Shown here: positions 41,601 to 56,600 of the stretch, piece by piece
Position numbering within the stretch: position 1 is the first letter of the stretch
Layout of the letters: each line of letters opens with the position of its first letter
Source of the DNA: Uloborus plumipes
Taxonomy: Eukaryota > Arthropoda > Arachnida > Araneae > Uloboridae
Reading direction: 5' to 3'
Length of the DNA: 64,000 bases
Assembly: GCA_038373865.1 (NCBI GenBank)
Contig: JAXGGA010005234.1
Span: 1 to 64,000 of the forward strand
The notes under the pieces: generated by a model
What the model was told of the DNA's origin: nothing
What the model saw: the letters and a program-made list of their open reading frames with translations, nothing else
Databases searched by the model: none
Program-made: the position numbers and the translations under genes

Positions 41601-44600
41601 GTGTGAACTTGAAAAAATTAAAATTTTATTTTTAACCTTTTGGATCCGGGCTGTTTTTTAGAATTTTTTCTTTCGACCCTGGTAGTACGACAGTTGAACC
41701 ACAGATTTCTTTTCCATTGAAAAGAGAAGGTATAAACTGTCGTACCAGACGTATGAAACCTTGAAAAAATCCCCGGCTCGAAAGGGTTCGAGTGAAAATC
41801 TCAACCCGATCCTCTAAAAAAAAAAAAGACTTACGGTACAGCATGTGTACCGCCCGGCTCCTAATGCTTAACACACACAATGTAACAAAGTTATTTTAAA
41901 TATACGGTTTAGCAGTAATAAATTGAGAATTATTTTTTAAATGATGAAGCTAAGTATATATTTCTCTAGAATGTTGTACTATTGATTCTTTAAAAAAAAA
42001 TTGCTTAATTTTCTAACCAAAGCTTTTTATCTTCATTTGAGACATGTTTTTCCCTATTGTTACCATTATTTAAAGAAGTTATTGTAAAAACTTTCAACTT
42101 TAATAAATACCATATTCAACTATATGTTACAAGAGTTTTTACAGTATTATATTTTTTTCCATTACAGAATTTAGAGCTGTGAAGATCTGCTTGAATAATA
42201 TATTTCAAGGTGTTCAACAAGTGCTCACATCTATTTCAGAAATACTATGGAGAGTTTTAGAAATACACATCATCAAAATTGTGTTTTTATCGTCATTTTG
42301 CTTGGCTGCATATGATGTGAGTATTGATAATTTTCAGTTTGGGTATCAAAATTATAAAGTAATTTTTCAACATTATACAGAAGAGATCTTGAAAATAAAT
42401 AAATAAATAAAAATAAATTTTCGTTGCCATTTTTTCATTGATTGATTGTTTTTTGAAATCAGACTACCCAACAGGTTTAAGTCTAACTAGTTAGTAATTT
42501 TTTTATATAATTTGTATTGAACAATTAAAAATAAGAAATAGTAGCAAAACACTTGTATATTTTTTCTTAGAAGATAAACTTGCAACAGGCTTTTTTTCTC
42601 TTCTCAAAAATCAATTAAAAACAAATAATTCACTTTTACAGTGAACAACACGATTACAGTTACTGAAATTTTTCTTTCAATAGCACATGCAGGTTCTGGA
42701 TTATCTGTAATATGTTTTTAAAAATAGTTTTTATCGCCCCCCCCCCTCATACATTATGGAGTGTATCTTTATCTGTAAAGATAATATCTTAATTTTTTCC
42801 CTTGTTTGTAGGTATGTTTCATACATTTGGCATTTGTGGTTTTTGTTGTTGTGGCACTGCCTGTCAAATCACTTCAGATTTTCTTCTCCCATTGCTGTTC
42901 TGTTTGGGCTGCTGCTCTCTTACTGTCTAAAATGATTTATCAATTGAGTATTGTGGACTATTTAAATTGGCAAGTTAATTGTACAGTAAGTAATTGATTT
43001 TATAACTTAAATTTTTCACTCGTTAAACATTTAATTTCACTCATAAAAATTATGCCTTTAATTCTGTCACCTGTTAATATTATGTATTATTCATAGCTGA
43101 CTATTGATTGTGATATGTATGCATAATTATATTCTGAACACATAATATATGTTGTGTGCATTGTAGTTAGATAGTAAATAATAAATATTTGCTGTGTAGC
43201 TGTTGCATACTATTAGCTTTAACTTGTTATACTAAATGTCAAAATGTTATCTTTATTGTTATTGATTAATTATAATATTTTGTAAGAAAGGAAATTTCTA
43301 GAAACTTTTATTTTCAGATAGGACTCTCAGTTTAATTAGTCATCTCTTAGTTTACTGCATTATTTTAAATTCTTTTAAATACAGCAGGACTTTTAAGTTA
43401 GGTTTGTGTCACATTAAAAAAATGTAGAAGATAGTGGATGCTTAAACTATCAGTTTAATCCAAAAATGTTTGGCCATTTATACCCTGCAAATTTCAAGAA
43501 CTGTAACTCAAGTAATCTATGTTCAAGTAATAAGTTGAAGAATTAAATAGTCCTAAGTCACTATGAAAAATATTGTTTCAAGAATGTGTAAAGAAGTAAT
43601 GCATAATTAATTTAAAGTTTTTTTCCTCTTAGAAATTGGTTAGTTTTTATGCAAAATATCTTTTTGTGTTTTTGTTTTGCTAACACTTTTTAATATTTGC
43701 AGGATGTCGTTTTCGTTAATTCTTCAAGAGACATACCTTTCCCTTTCAACACTACAATTGACAACCATGACTGGATTGGTTTTAAAAGAACTCATAATTT
43801 AGCAGACTACTGCAAGGTAATAAATTGTAGTTGTGTTTAACTATTTGGTTTGTAACAAATTGTTATTGCATGCATTGTACAAGCTTTTAAAATATAATTC
43901 TTTTTGTAATCTTCATGTAGGGCTACATTGCTTTGATTTTGGTGTTGACTATTCAAGCAGTTGTACGAATAAGGCAGGAGGTGAAGCGGATACACCTGAA
44001 TGAGCCAGAACCTAAAACTGGAGTCATATTTCCTGATGCTACCAGATCAACAGCTGATGATAATCTTTTAGAATGCATCAAATACTTGGCAAACTACTTT
44101 TTTTACAAGTTTGGCTTAGAAGTGAGTGAATATTTCTTTTTAAATGAGTAATTTTAATTGATTTACTAGCCATCAAGGCAGCTATATTATCCACTTTTGT
44201 TGGCTTGTGCAATCCACCTGTGGAAGATTGGTATGCACTGCCTTAGGCGTTGTACTTTGAGTTTTTATCGATGCACTTCTCTAAAACCCTTCCATTCCCA
44301 GCAGTGTACTTCAGAATTCCCCTTATTTACCACCTACAGTGATACATTAATGTTCAGAACGGTTTACCTTTAGAAATATTTTATTCCATCCTGCAACTCC
44401 TTTTTTAAAAAAATTCCTTTGTGTACCTATTATCAGAAAACCACCCTTTACTTAACTCGAAGCATTTACTTCATCTGCGTTTGTTACTTCCAAGATGAAA
44501 AAAAAAGCCACTAGAAAGATTTGCTGTCCTTGCACGACGTTACTTGTGAGTGGAGAAATTGACCACTCCTAAGCAGAATCCAAAATTTCCAGAGAAGCAC

Positions 44601-47600
44601 TAAGGAAGAAAAAAGAAGTTTTTAATTGATGTATCCACAAATTAAAATCTTACAATTATGTAAATTATTCAGCATTAAGTTTGAAAAATTAAGAATCTAT
44701 CGATACCTGGTTTGATAATTACTTTTGCTCGCTTTCGGGAGAAATTACTCTAGCATAGGTAGATAGATAGATAGATATGCTCAGTTTTTAGTGATTTTAG
44801 ATACAAAAATTATAATACTTACGAATAACTATTCTGTGACCCCTAGGCATATTGTTGATGATTGTTGATCACCTGTCAAACCAATTCAAGTTTTTTGTAA
44901 AATGAATTAAAATTAAAATTAGCATATTTTTAAAATGTATCCTTTTATTCTCATAATACCCCAGCAGTGATATTATGAAGATTCAAAAATTTTGTTCTTT
45001 TTATAAAAGTGGAACTATAGTCAAAGCAATTTTAATCAAGTTCCAATTATCATTTGTTACTAAAATTAGTTTATTATTGAATGTTATTATTATTATTATT
45101 TAATAATACTCTTCGCTTAGTATTTATTGTATTAGAAGCTTATTTGATTTATAAGAAAACTACATATATATTTATTCATAGTTTTTTTCATAAAACAAAG
45201 AATTTATCCATCTCTTCCCCCGCCCTCCCCAACCACCACCAACACCCAAAAAGGAAAGAAAATTTTTGAAACCCTTTACAAAGTGAAACTTACACACTTT
45301 TAGAACTTTGGTATTACATTTTTCAACTATCAAGTTTACTACCAAAATGTATTCAATTATTTTTTTACTTTATTGTAGTTCTGCTTTGTGACTACAGTGT
45401 CATGCATTGGTGTTCGTCTGGATGTATTTGCTTGTCTGTCTGCAATATGGTTGTGGTGTATGTTTTTCTTGAAGCGGAGGACTCTTGCTAAAGTTTGGCC
45501 CATTTATGTTACATATCAATGTATAATTTTGGCTTTCCAGTACATAATTTGTCTCGGGCTACCCCCAGGGTTTTGTATCGGTGAGTTTAATTTTTTTTCT
45601 GGAAAATTAATGTAAAGTAATTAGGATGTAAAGTTTTGAACCTTGAGTTTGAGTTTTATTAAATGAAGTCTTTAAAATTAGCATGACGTAATGGTATATT
45701 TTTTGTTGAGTGTTTTTTTTTATAAGTATAAATATAAAATTCACATGCCTTAGTAATGTTTTAAAATGTATGATGTTAAAGATTTGACATTTAAGGTATT
45801 TTCAATTAATATGCTTTTCTGTTATTATTATTATTAATATAGCTTTGCTTGTGTTTGCTGATTTTATTTTTTTAAACTTTTTAAGAAAAGACTTATGTGC
45901 TTATTTTTAAATACTTAACATCAAATCATATCTTACTGTTTTTTCTGAATTGGTTTATTATTTAACTTTCTGTAAATAAATGAGATGTAACCTTTACTAC
46001 TACTTAGAAAATTCAAAAACTTTAAACAGGAGTCTGCTTCAGTGCAAACTCAAACAGTAAAATAAATCATGCTTGTTTTACTCATTTTAGAATATCCATG
46101 GACAGATGCCCTTAGAGAGGGCTTAGCAGAATGGCTATTCTTACCAAATTTTCAAATTGCTCCAAGCTCTTCCAAAGTTCTTGGTAAGTTTTAAAAGGAT
46201 TAAAAAAGCCTCTTAAAATCATTCAAAATTGTTCCTTTTATTTTTCTGTGGTCACATACTGAAATAAATTAATTTGTGTATTTTTCGTTTCAGCGGATTT
46301 TTTTCAACTCCTTTTCGCTTGCTGCCAACTATTTGTGTTCCAAATAGAAACATCACCAGTTTCTGAGCTTTATGAAGGAGGAAGTAATAAAGAAATCAAT
46401 TTTGAGGCTCCTGAACCGAATCCAATTCCTGATTTCGTTACATATACCAAGTAATATTTCATTTATTTCATTTATGTTGTTGTTGACAGCTTATCTCATC
46501 ATATTTTGCAGTTTATAAGTATGAATCAATCGCAGATGCAAGTGTTGAGTCTTGGGGGCATGACCTCCTGAATGTAACCAAAGATAATCAAAATTGCATT
46601 TTGATTATATCAGTAAGAAGAAACCACTGAGGGCTCCAAAACCCTTATTTTAGTTGAGGTTTTATTTTTGTGCTCATATTTTAATGACCTATTCCAAAAC
46701 TAAAAACTAGATTGGCCCGATATGTATGCTGGTCATATAATGTTATTTCAAAGCAGATGTATATCTAGAGTTCTTGACATAAGATGAGCTAATTTGAGCT
46801 TAAACTTTTGACTTTCACTTTCACTTCACACTTTCACTTTCCACTCCAGTATTCCCCACATCTACCACAACTGGTGGTTTAGCCAGTTGAATGGGACCCT
46901 GAAGAGCGCTCTGTTATTTCGATTCTGACCAGAAGCCAAGAAACCCTTGATCCAGTACTGACAGAGGTATCAATTCACTTTGAGTACTTCATGGACCACA
47001 AGCATTTTTAACGTGCCCCTGCCACCATTAGTGATGACTGTGGATCCTTGATCGTCTAGGATCGAACCTGAGACCCTCTGGTTACTAGTCCGACGCCTTA
47101 CCGATCAGGCTACCACGGCCCTTTGGGTAGTTATAGAAGTAACTGACATTTTCAATTCATAATCATTAGCACTTTGTCATATTCCACACAACACGTACAT
47201 CTTTTTTAAAATATTCAAACACACATACGTTTTCACATACTTTTTGATTATTTAAAAAATCTATTGGCTTTCACATATGTATCTATTTTAGGTCATTCTT
47301 GGACATGTTCAAAGTGTTTGTGTTTTACGCCTTCTACTGGATATCTTTGGCTGTGGTCTTCACAGCTGGTACTGCAAGAATAAACCTGTTTGCTATGGGT
47401 TATGTTATTAGCTGCTTTTATTTTCTTTGGAATGGCAATGAATTTTATTTGAAAACAAGAACTGCCTTGCTTAGACTGTAAGTGCATTTTGTATATGTTT
47501 TATACTTATGTAGATATTTTTTGCTTACTGTTACATTCACCTTTCTGAGACTATGCCCTTACATATGATACACAGTCTTGCACATTTCAGAATATTCTGA

Positions 47601-50600
47601 AATTGCACATTTCAGAATATTCTGAAATTTCATTTAAAAAATGGTTAAATGGTTTATTGTATAAATGAAATAGATCACTTTGCTAATAATTGTTATTTAC
47701 AGTGTAATACTGAGCTCAAAAACTGATTATTATCTCTTTGATTACTAGCAGGATATTTATATACAGTACTCATAAAAATGAGCAATTTATACACATTTTG
47801 TCATTAGTTACTAGAATGACATTAATGGTTTATAAATAAAACTTTCTAAAATAATGTGTGTGTGCTTGTAGTTGGTTGATTTCTAAAAAATATTTTTTTG
47901 CCCCAGAAAAGCATGAAATTTGTGTACTTAGCATGAATTTCATTCCTTTGCTTTTATAATGTGTAACTTTTAAACTTTTCAACAAAACCATAAAAATTTT
48001 ACAATTAACTCCATGGCAGATCTAGGTTTTTCCAATCAGAATCATGATAAAAAGTGCATGAATAGTCAGGGTTCTAACGACTCTCATTCAACCTGTGTTC
48101 CAAAAAGAGTCATTCTTGTAAATCTGGGTGCTTTCTACAGAAAAACAGGGTTCCAAAAGATTAAAGTGATCAAAAGTTTTGAATCACAAAAGTGGATATC
48201 ATAAATGAATGTATGATAAAACCCTCAACATTTATCTAATATATAAAATAATGATAAAATTATTATTATTTTTTAGCTTTTCATGTACTCATTATTAAAT
48301 TTTTGTGAAACTTCATTTATTTGTAATGATTAACACTTCATTTGCTTTAAGAATATTATAATGCTGGTAGATGTGGTAAGCTGCGTAAATTATGAAACAG
48401 TTGTTTAAAAAATGTTTTGCAAAAAAAAAAACGGAAACACATCTTCATTTTCAATGAAAGCCATTTAAAGTCAGTCAGCCATTTTTTGCGGAAATATAAG
48501 TTTTTTAGACTAATTCTGAGATTAGGGGAAAAATTGAGAATTGTTCTACAAAAACTCATAATTTCACCTGCATTCTTCAATATACCCCTAATAATATAGT
48601 GATAACTAATTACTTTCTTTCATTTTTTTACTCTTTCCAAATTCAGTTTCATCAGGAGTTGAGCTAAATTGGCTGTGAGTAAAAATAAAAATGCACTGAT
48701 CAATCGCTGTAGGGAAATGTAGAATAGGGGAAACATATTTTGGAAGATAACTTTGAGACCCACATTTTTTTGCATCCCATGCATTATATACATTTAAATA
48801 TTTTTGTGACCTGTTTATAAATTTTGTAATGTCTACTTGTTAGCAACAACCCTAATTGTGAGTTTTACAGAGATTAGAAAATCATTTAAATGTGGTTTTC
48901 TTATATTAATTAAATTTCAAATAAACCATAGAATTAGCATTTTAGTGTAGAAAAACTAAAGAAACACAAGCTATAGCTGTGAATTAATTTTCTTTATGTT
49001 CACCGTGTTTTAGGTGGAATATGCTATTAGCTTACAATATAGGAGTACTTCTAGTCAGCTGTTTGTTACAAGTTAGTATGTTTTCAGTTAAAGTTGTTTC
49101 ACACGAACTTTATTTTATGTCTTATATTTCCAGAAGAAGCTGATTATATTAATTTTCTCCTACTTATTGTATTATAAAAGTATTATTGTGTGAAGACTTA
49201 GATTTTGTTTTGAGTTTGCTCTAAAATAATAAGTGTTGAGAGCAATTTGAATTTAAAGTTTATTTTGTGTATCCAAAATTTAAAAGAAAAGTATCAATGA
49301 TGAAATTTATGATTAGCAATTTTATTTAAAGATTTTTTTCTCCTGTAGTGACCATGGCCTTAGATCCTTTCATTTTATTATATTTATTTATTTTTTTGCT
49401 CCAGAAAAATAATAAGTTTCATCTGTTGTGTCAAGTCTTCGATTACTCAATGATCTTGGAAACTATGAAAATTTAAACTCTGGAATAAAGTTTTAAAATC
49501 ATATGTTAATATTTTGCTTAATTTTGAATACAAATGATATGTATCATACAGTTTTTTTTAAATCATTTTTAACAATTTGTCTTTGTCAACGTAAAGTTTC
49601 ATCACACTTGGCTTTTATTATTTATTTGTTTATTTTTTTGCTAATTCTGCTGTGCTAAGCGCAAAAGTGCAGCCGAGCTCAAACTGAGATATAACTCTTT
49701 AAAGTTTTGGGCCACCGTGTGTTTGATTCAGATGAAACTTTTTCAGAATATTTCCCGTTCTCAAATGACTATATAATTTTGTACTTAGGTAAAATACGTC
49801 ACAAAGAGTCACCTGGTGGCGAGAACTCAATTTTGTTAAAAAGTGCAGAGACTACTTTTGTGCTTAGCACGGCAGAATTAGTCTTTCACTCTAATGCTTT
49901 TTGAGTTATGTTTGTTTGTACATTTTTCAGCTAGTTGGCTGCACATACTTTGAGTTTCTTTTAAGCAAAAAGCAGTGCTGGTTAATACAGCTGTTGGGTA
50001 TTGCTTGTCAACATAAAGTTAAACCACCCGAAGAACAAGGTAAATACAATTAACTTACAGCATTGTAAAAACTACTGAAGATTTTTAAAAAGAAAATACA
50101 ATTTAAAATAGATGTAAATAAGGAAGTCAAATTTAAATACAAGCAAAATCTAAAGGTTAAAAAAAAAAAAGACAATGTAAAATAGCCATAAATAAACAAG
50201 TCTAAAGATTTTTTGCATGAACAATTTGTATTGCATAATATTGATTTGCATTTAATAGGTTCAACTTCACATGAAGAAAAAAATATTTTTCTTTTTGCTT
50301 TTCAGCTAATATAGACTGCAAGTTTGAACCAGATCCAGGTCTTATTTATGATATCATTTGTTTTGCATTTCTACTTCTTCAAAGACGATTATTTTCTAGC
50401 TATTACTTTCAACATGTTGTCAATGAAGTGAAAGCTCAACAAGTTTTGTCATCCAGGTAGATATATATTTTTTGTTATTAAACTTTTGAACTGGATCCTG
50501 TGTTGCTTAATTTGTTAAGTCCTTGGACTAGTTTAATTAGTTTAAATTGAGTGATACACATTATCTTACCAAATGTTATGTAAAAATGTTTAACCAAATA

Positions 50601-53600
50601 ACAAAGTTCGAATTAACATTCAGGCTCTTTAAAATAAGGTATTGAGGTTCAGATTTATTAATGTCAATCTATTACTCCTTTTAAAAATAATTTTAGTTGA
50701 TGTATAACTTGTTTAAAGTATGATCTTGCAGGATGTTTATCTAATTGTTCTCCATTTTTTCCTTTCGTGTACTTTTATCTTAGTGTTTTCAGGCTGAACC
50801 TCCAGGGCCGTGGTAGCCCGTTCGGTAAGGCGTCGGACTCGTGACCATAGGGTCCCAGGTTTGATCCCAGCCGATCAAAGATCCACCGTCTTCGTTAATG
50901 GTGGCTGGGGGACATTAAAAATGTCGTGGTCACAAAGTCCTCCAAGTGAAACAATACGTCTGGGGATGCTAGGCCAAGAGTTTGCTCGGCCCTTAGTCTG
51001 GTTCAAAAAGCACAGAGTGCTATTCAGGGCCCTATCCAGTTTAAACCACGAGTTGTGGTAGGTACAGGGGACCCTGGAGTGTGTGAAGTGATGTGAAGGC
51101 TGAACCTCGAATGCTTCACAAGTACACCATGTTTGTCGGATACCATAATTTATTGTGCATTCTATGCATCTAATCAAAATAAAAGGCTAATGTTTGGTAA
51201 AACTAGTTTTGTTCTTAATATCATAATTTTAAATTATTTAATTGAATGTCAACTCCTTTAAAAGTCTCAAGTTTTATCCAGAGATCTTGATGAACGAGTA
51301 TTTTATTTTATCCTTGTTGGATTTATGATTCTCATAAATACAATTTAGAGGTGCAGAGTTGATTCATGAAATTCAAATGAAAGAGGTTCAAGAACAGCAA
51401 GCGAATGAAAAAGAAATTATGGAGAGAATCAAGAAGAAAATGGATCGTATCAGGGCTTACCAGCAGAAGATTAGAGGTGGAGAAAACATGGAACCAGAAA
51501 CACATTTTCAAGGTATTATATTTAAGCTATATGTTTGATTTTCGGGTTTTATCTTTCTTATGCAATTTTAAATTTTGTAATTTATTTGTGGGCTTATTAC
51601 TTTTTATTAACATGTATGAGCTTAGTGAAACATATGTGTTGTGGATTTCTGAATTTTGTTACTATAGTGTAGTTTGGTGAATATGACATAATGTGAATTT
51701 GTTGGAAGAAGACTTTTAAATTATTTATAGAAGAGTTTTAACCATTTTATGTTTCCAAATTTATTGATAAATGGTTGCCTTAATAGCAAAGAAAACTACC
51801 TACTAAAATTCTGAGTTTAAGATAGTGTGAGCTTAAAAAAAAAATACTGTTTAGTGTAAGTTAGTTGGGGGAAAAAGCTTGAAGAGTTTAGAAATGCATA
51901 GATTTATTTTTCTTGAACACCAAAATATTGTCACTAGTTGTTTCAAATTAAAATAGCATGTTTTTTTCTTTTACTTTTATTTAAATGTAAATTTTCTTAC
52001 ATGCCATAAATAATTGGAAATAATACAAATTTTTTTAAAATTTTTACTCTAAGTCTTGTCTTGATTAAATTTTTGAAAATTTAAAAGTAAGACAATTTTG
52101 TTTGAGATTTTACATAAAATAAAAATGGTGACATTTTTACAAAAATTTTAATTGTATGTGCTGAATATTTGATTTTTGCATCAATGCATTGATTTTCATC
52201 TATTATTATCCAAAGATTATAATTTTTTTTTTCATTGGAGATTTGAGAAATTCGACCAAGTTTTTTTTTCATACATTTTATTTCAGTGACTTTTTATTTT
52301 TGGATGATTCATATTAATTTGTAGTCAGAGAACCTGTATGAATCACTATCACAGATAATAAACATCGAAGGATTGCATGATTAAAAATCCTTCATCTAAC
52401 TTCCAGAATCTTCAATAATAGTTGAATATTTCAAAGTTTTATTTTTGAATTGATTTGGTGAAAAATGTTATTTTTACAAAATAATCTTTCACTTGCAAAA
52501 CTCTATCAGTTTTTATGGTATTTTAATATAGCTCTCACATGTCTGTTTTGTCAAAATACTGTTGACATTTATCTTTAATTTTTGGAGTTCTGTAAATTAA
52601 AATGCCTTGGTTAGCAGAATGAAATTTCAGTGACAAAATTTTCCCTCTAAATAAGATAAATGTGATTGTATTAAAGAAACTTGCAACTCATACTACATGC
52701 ATTTAAGCATGCAAAAGCTTGCTGGCCTTTTCTTTTCTTGAAGCCTTGTTCCTATATAATGTTTTTTTCTTTTTGGAAGAGTAAAAATTTAAAAGTTTTT
52801 GCGAGGCATTACAACTGAAGCAACCCTTTCTCATTTTCACTGTAAAAACTAATAGCAGAACTCATATCTCATTTTAAGTATTTGTTTTTTCTTGTTGTTG
52901 TTGTGAAAATTAATTTTCTAAGTTTGAAAACGCATGTCCATGTCTTGTCTAATGTTTGTAAAAGAAGTGCACAGTTAGGGAGTGGGAGACAATGTTGGAG
53001 AGTCGAACACAAAGGTAATCAAATTCGAACTGTTAACTCATGTTTTTACTTGAAGGAGATCTTTGTTTATGTAGTGACGAATGATTAGATTTGCCCCTTT
53101 AACTAAGTTCTTATGTATTTCTATATTATTATTATTATTTAAACACCATAATTAAAAAAAATGTGTCTGCAAATATTTATTAATAGTAGCCTAATCTTAC
53201 TAGTGTCTTATTGTTTGGTCTAAACATGTAGATTTCATTGGACATGGATTACCTTGATATATAATTTTCCCAAGTAATAATTATTCATTACTCAGTGACA
53301 CAAAGATATTTTTTTCCGAAAGAATCAATAAGTTTCACAAATGAATGTTCTGATATAAATCGGTGGCTTGGTTCTAAAATGGCCTAAGTCAAAAATGTTA
53401 GTTTCGAGAAAAAGGCTGAAAGATATTTGAGATTTTGTAGAATGTTATAACTTTCTTATATTAAGATTCCCATTATTATTTTTTGGTATTTGTTTATTGT
53501 TAGTGTAAAGAAACATTATTTTATCATATGAAATTTTTATATATTACATTATATATTATATAAATATATAATATATATAATAATTTATATAATATATAAT

Positions 53601-56600
53601 ATATATATTATTATATATTATATAGACATTGGTTTTTGTAGAATTAGAGTTTTACTAAATTGGAAACTTTTGATGTACATAACACAGAATGTGAAAAAAT
53701 TGACATTGGCCCTTTTAGAACCAAGCCACAGAAATACATTCTGAGTTATTTCCATATTTTGTTATATTTTCCTTACTTTAATTAATGTAAATTGCATATT
53801 TGAATTTACTTCTTAAATGACAATTTTTCAGTGACAAGTGGGAACAATCCATTATAATATATACAATTAATCTATACAGATTTTATATTACTGCAATTTA
53901 TGCATCTGAATTTTGAAAAAAAAAAAAAAAAAAAAAAATCAAAGAGGACTCCATTTTTCACTTCCGTAAATATACCTGAATGAGATTTTATGCTACTTTT
54001 TTTCTCTTTATCAATTTTTGTTTTGATACTTTGTGAGCAAATAAATCTGCTGTAAAATTTTGTTTATTTAAATAAGTAAAACTTCATACGGATTTTATAT
54101 CAAGTACTTTTTTTTTTTAGTCATGAATTTTTAGTTATTTCTGGAGATTCAGTAGTTTTTATTTATGTAGGAACAAACGACTTAAAAACATTTCAAGTCT
54201 CAGATGTTGTAGCACTAAACGAGTATTTATACATGCTGAACTATGATTTTGCACAACCAAAAGGTATTTTTCAGCATGGAAGTCGATTCTTTTGTAAGTC
54301 CAATGTGATTAATTTTCTGCATAACTTTAAACTGCTTAAAAGATGACTTAAAAAGTGTAGCATCTTCTATGCATCTAAATGCTGAGTGTTTAAGCGAAAA
54401 TGTGCACTGGAATGTACAGAGTTTTTCTTCTTATTTCTATTTTTTCCATTATGTAACCATATATTGTAGAGGTAGAATTACTAACCCTATGTTTGAAGCA
54501 TGTTCTCAGTTGTTTATACTAGTGATTTCTTGCAAGTGTTGGAAAAAGAAAAACTGAAGGGCCATTCCATGAAAAGTGAAACCAATTGGTCAAAAATTCA
54601 TATTGAAGTTATGTTGCTATGTTATACATCATTTTAAAGCTTAAGATGTATATTTTAAGAATCCTGCATTGGTGTTTTGGTGAGAGTTAGAATAATACTT
54701 GTTTTCTTAGTTGGAAGTACGATATTCACGAACTTGTAAAAAAATCAGAAAAAAGAACACATTTTTCAAATGTATATTTCTCATCGAAAAATAAAAACGA
54801 AAATAACTACTTGTAGCACAATTTTAACTACTAAGACGGTACTATAATAATATGCATTCATTAATTTCTTTTGAATTGATCTAAATGGTGCAATTGAAGT
54901 TTGAAAAAAAGAAGTTTGATGTTACGTCTGTAACAAAAAAGAAGCAAAAGTTGTCATTACGTCCTAAAAAATCAAAATTAAAAAAAAACCCTTAATGGTC
55001 CTTTTGGCAAATTCTTAGAGTAATTGCCCACCATAGTTAAAAATATTGCAACTGATTTAGTTTTTAAATTAATGCTGTTACAGACGTAACATTTCGGACA
55101 TAACAAATGGCTCTATGTTACGTCCGTAGCAAAAGTAAATTTCCAATTAAATAGGTAAAAAGCACAGGATGAGCAATACATGTATATAGCATAATATGGT
55201 ACGAGTACTAAAGTTTCTGGTATTCTGATTTTGAAATTTTTAATTATGTCGGCATGTAATTGAAATTTATTTGCGAAAATGCCGTTCGAATTTCGAAAAC
55301 GTCGGACGAAAAAGGACACATTTTTTCATTCAAAAAAAATTATCAAAATTGACCAACTGTCACCAAGAAGGTTAAATTTTAGTTTGGTACTAGTATTCTG
55401 CTATATCATCCAACATTTTCAAATTTTTAAGTTCTCCTAAGACCAATCACTGATTCCAGGGAGGAATTTACTTTTCCCGATTTTTTTATGTAGCAGCCCC
55501 ATTATGCATTAATTTTAAGAATACAAATAAATAAATTTGTGTGAAGGCCCTTCTAAACTTTTCTTGTGTCAATCTTTCTTGGAAATAATTGTCTTAAGAT
55601 GCATTAATTTATTGTTACATATTGACATATCGGCATATGCTCTCAACTCCCCCAGACTTACCCAAATTTTCTAAAACTGTTACAGTATAACTTAAAATAT
55701 TCAAATAATGTGTTAATTAATGCTACTGTGTTGTTTTAGCACAAAAGTCTTTGTTTATTCCTGCTTTAAAATACTGTTTTCTACTTTCAAATCAGAGATG
55801 TTACGTCTGTAACACCACTTTGTTTCGTCCGTAACAAATTTATGAATTTTTTTCACAAATTTGGCAGTCAAAATCCACACAATCTTTATGGTTTTAGAAA
55901 GCTTGAAGTCTCTAAAACACGTATTAAAAAAAAGTTCAAAATTTCCGTATAATTCAGAGGAATATTGTAAGTTGTATGACATAGTCGAGTTTTTGCTGTT
56001 TTGTGAATTACGTCTGTAACAGGCAGTTTTTAATTTCTGTATTTTTTTGTAATTAAGCAATCTGCATGCAAATTTAATGTAGCATAAACATCATCAAGTT
56101 ACACTACAGGAAAAAAAATTGAAGACTTTCATCAGTCCAAACCAGAATTATTTGTGTTCAAAGTCTGCGATTGTTACGTCTGTAACGATGGAATTGCCCT
56201 GAAGCAAAGTTCAAAACTTTTTAAGGATATATTTATCCGTAGGTAATCTCATTTTATAAATGAGGAGAAAACTAAAAAAGTATCTTATTTCTTAGTGGAA
56301 AAGTAACTCAGAAATATGGCTTAAAAATTCCAATTTTCCTTTTTATTAGTACAATGAAACTTCTCAAGAGCTAGTAGCAGAAAAAATAAATAAATCATAC
56401 TGTGAGAAGATACAAATTTTAAGCAACTTACTAGAAATTTTACTAATAATTAGTAGTATAAAATACTGAAAACAATTGTAGTGCTTTTGTTTACTAAGGT
56501 TAGCTTATAGAAACAAAATAAATATTTGGAAATAATGAAAATACGTGAATGCCTTTAAAATGTAAAGAATTTCAGGTTACTTTCTTCCCTTTCTTTTTTT

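Noticed and set aside
47580..47629. CRISPR-like array
   Set aside because: Only two adjoining units, no spacers, and the DNA is eukaryotic.
54166..54290. Possible Piezo exon after atgtag
   Set aside because: No donor in a usable phase, and no Piezo-like residues; exons 24 and 25 join without it.
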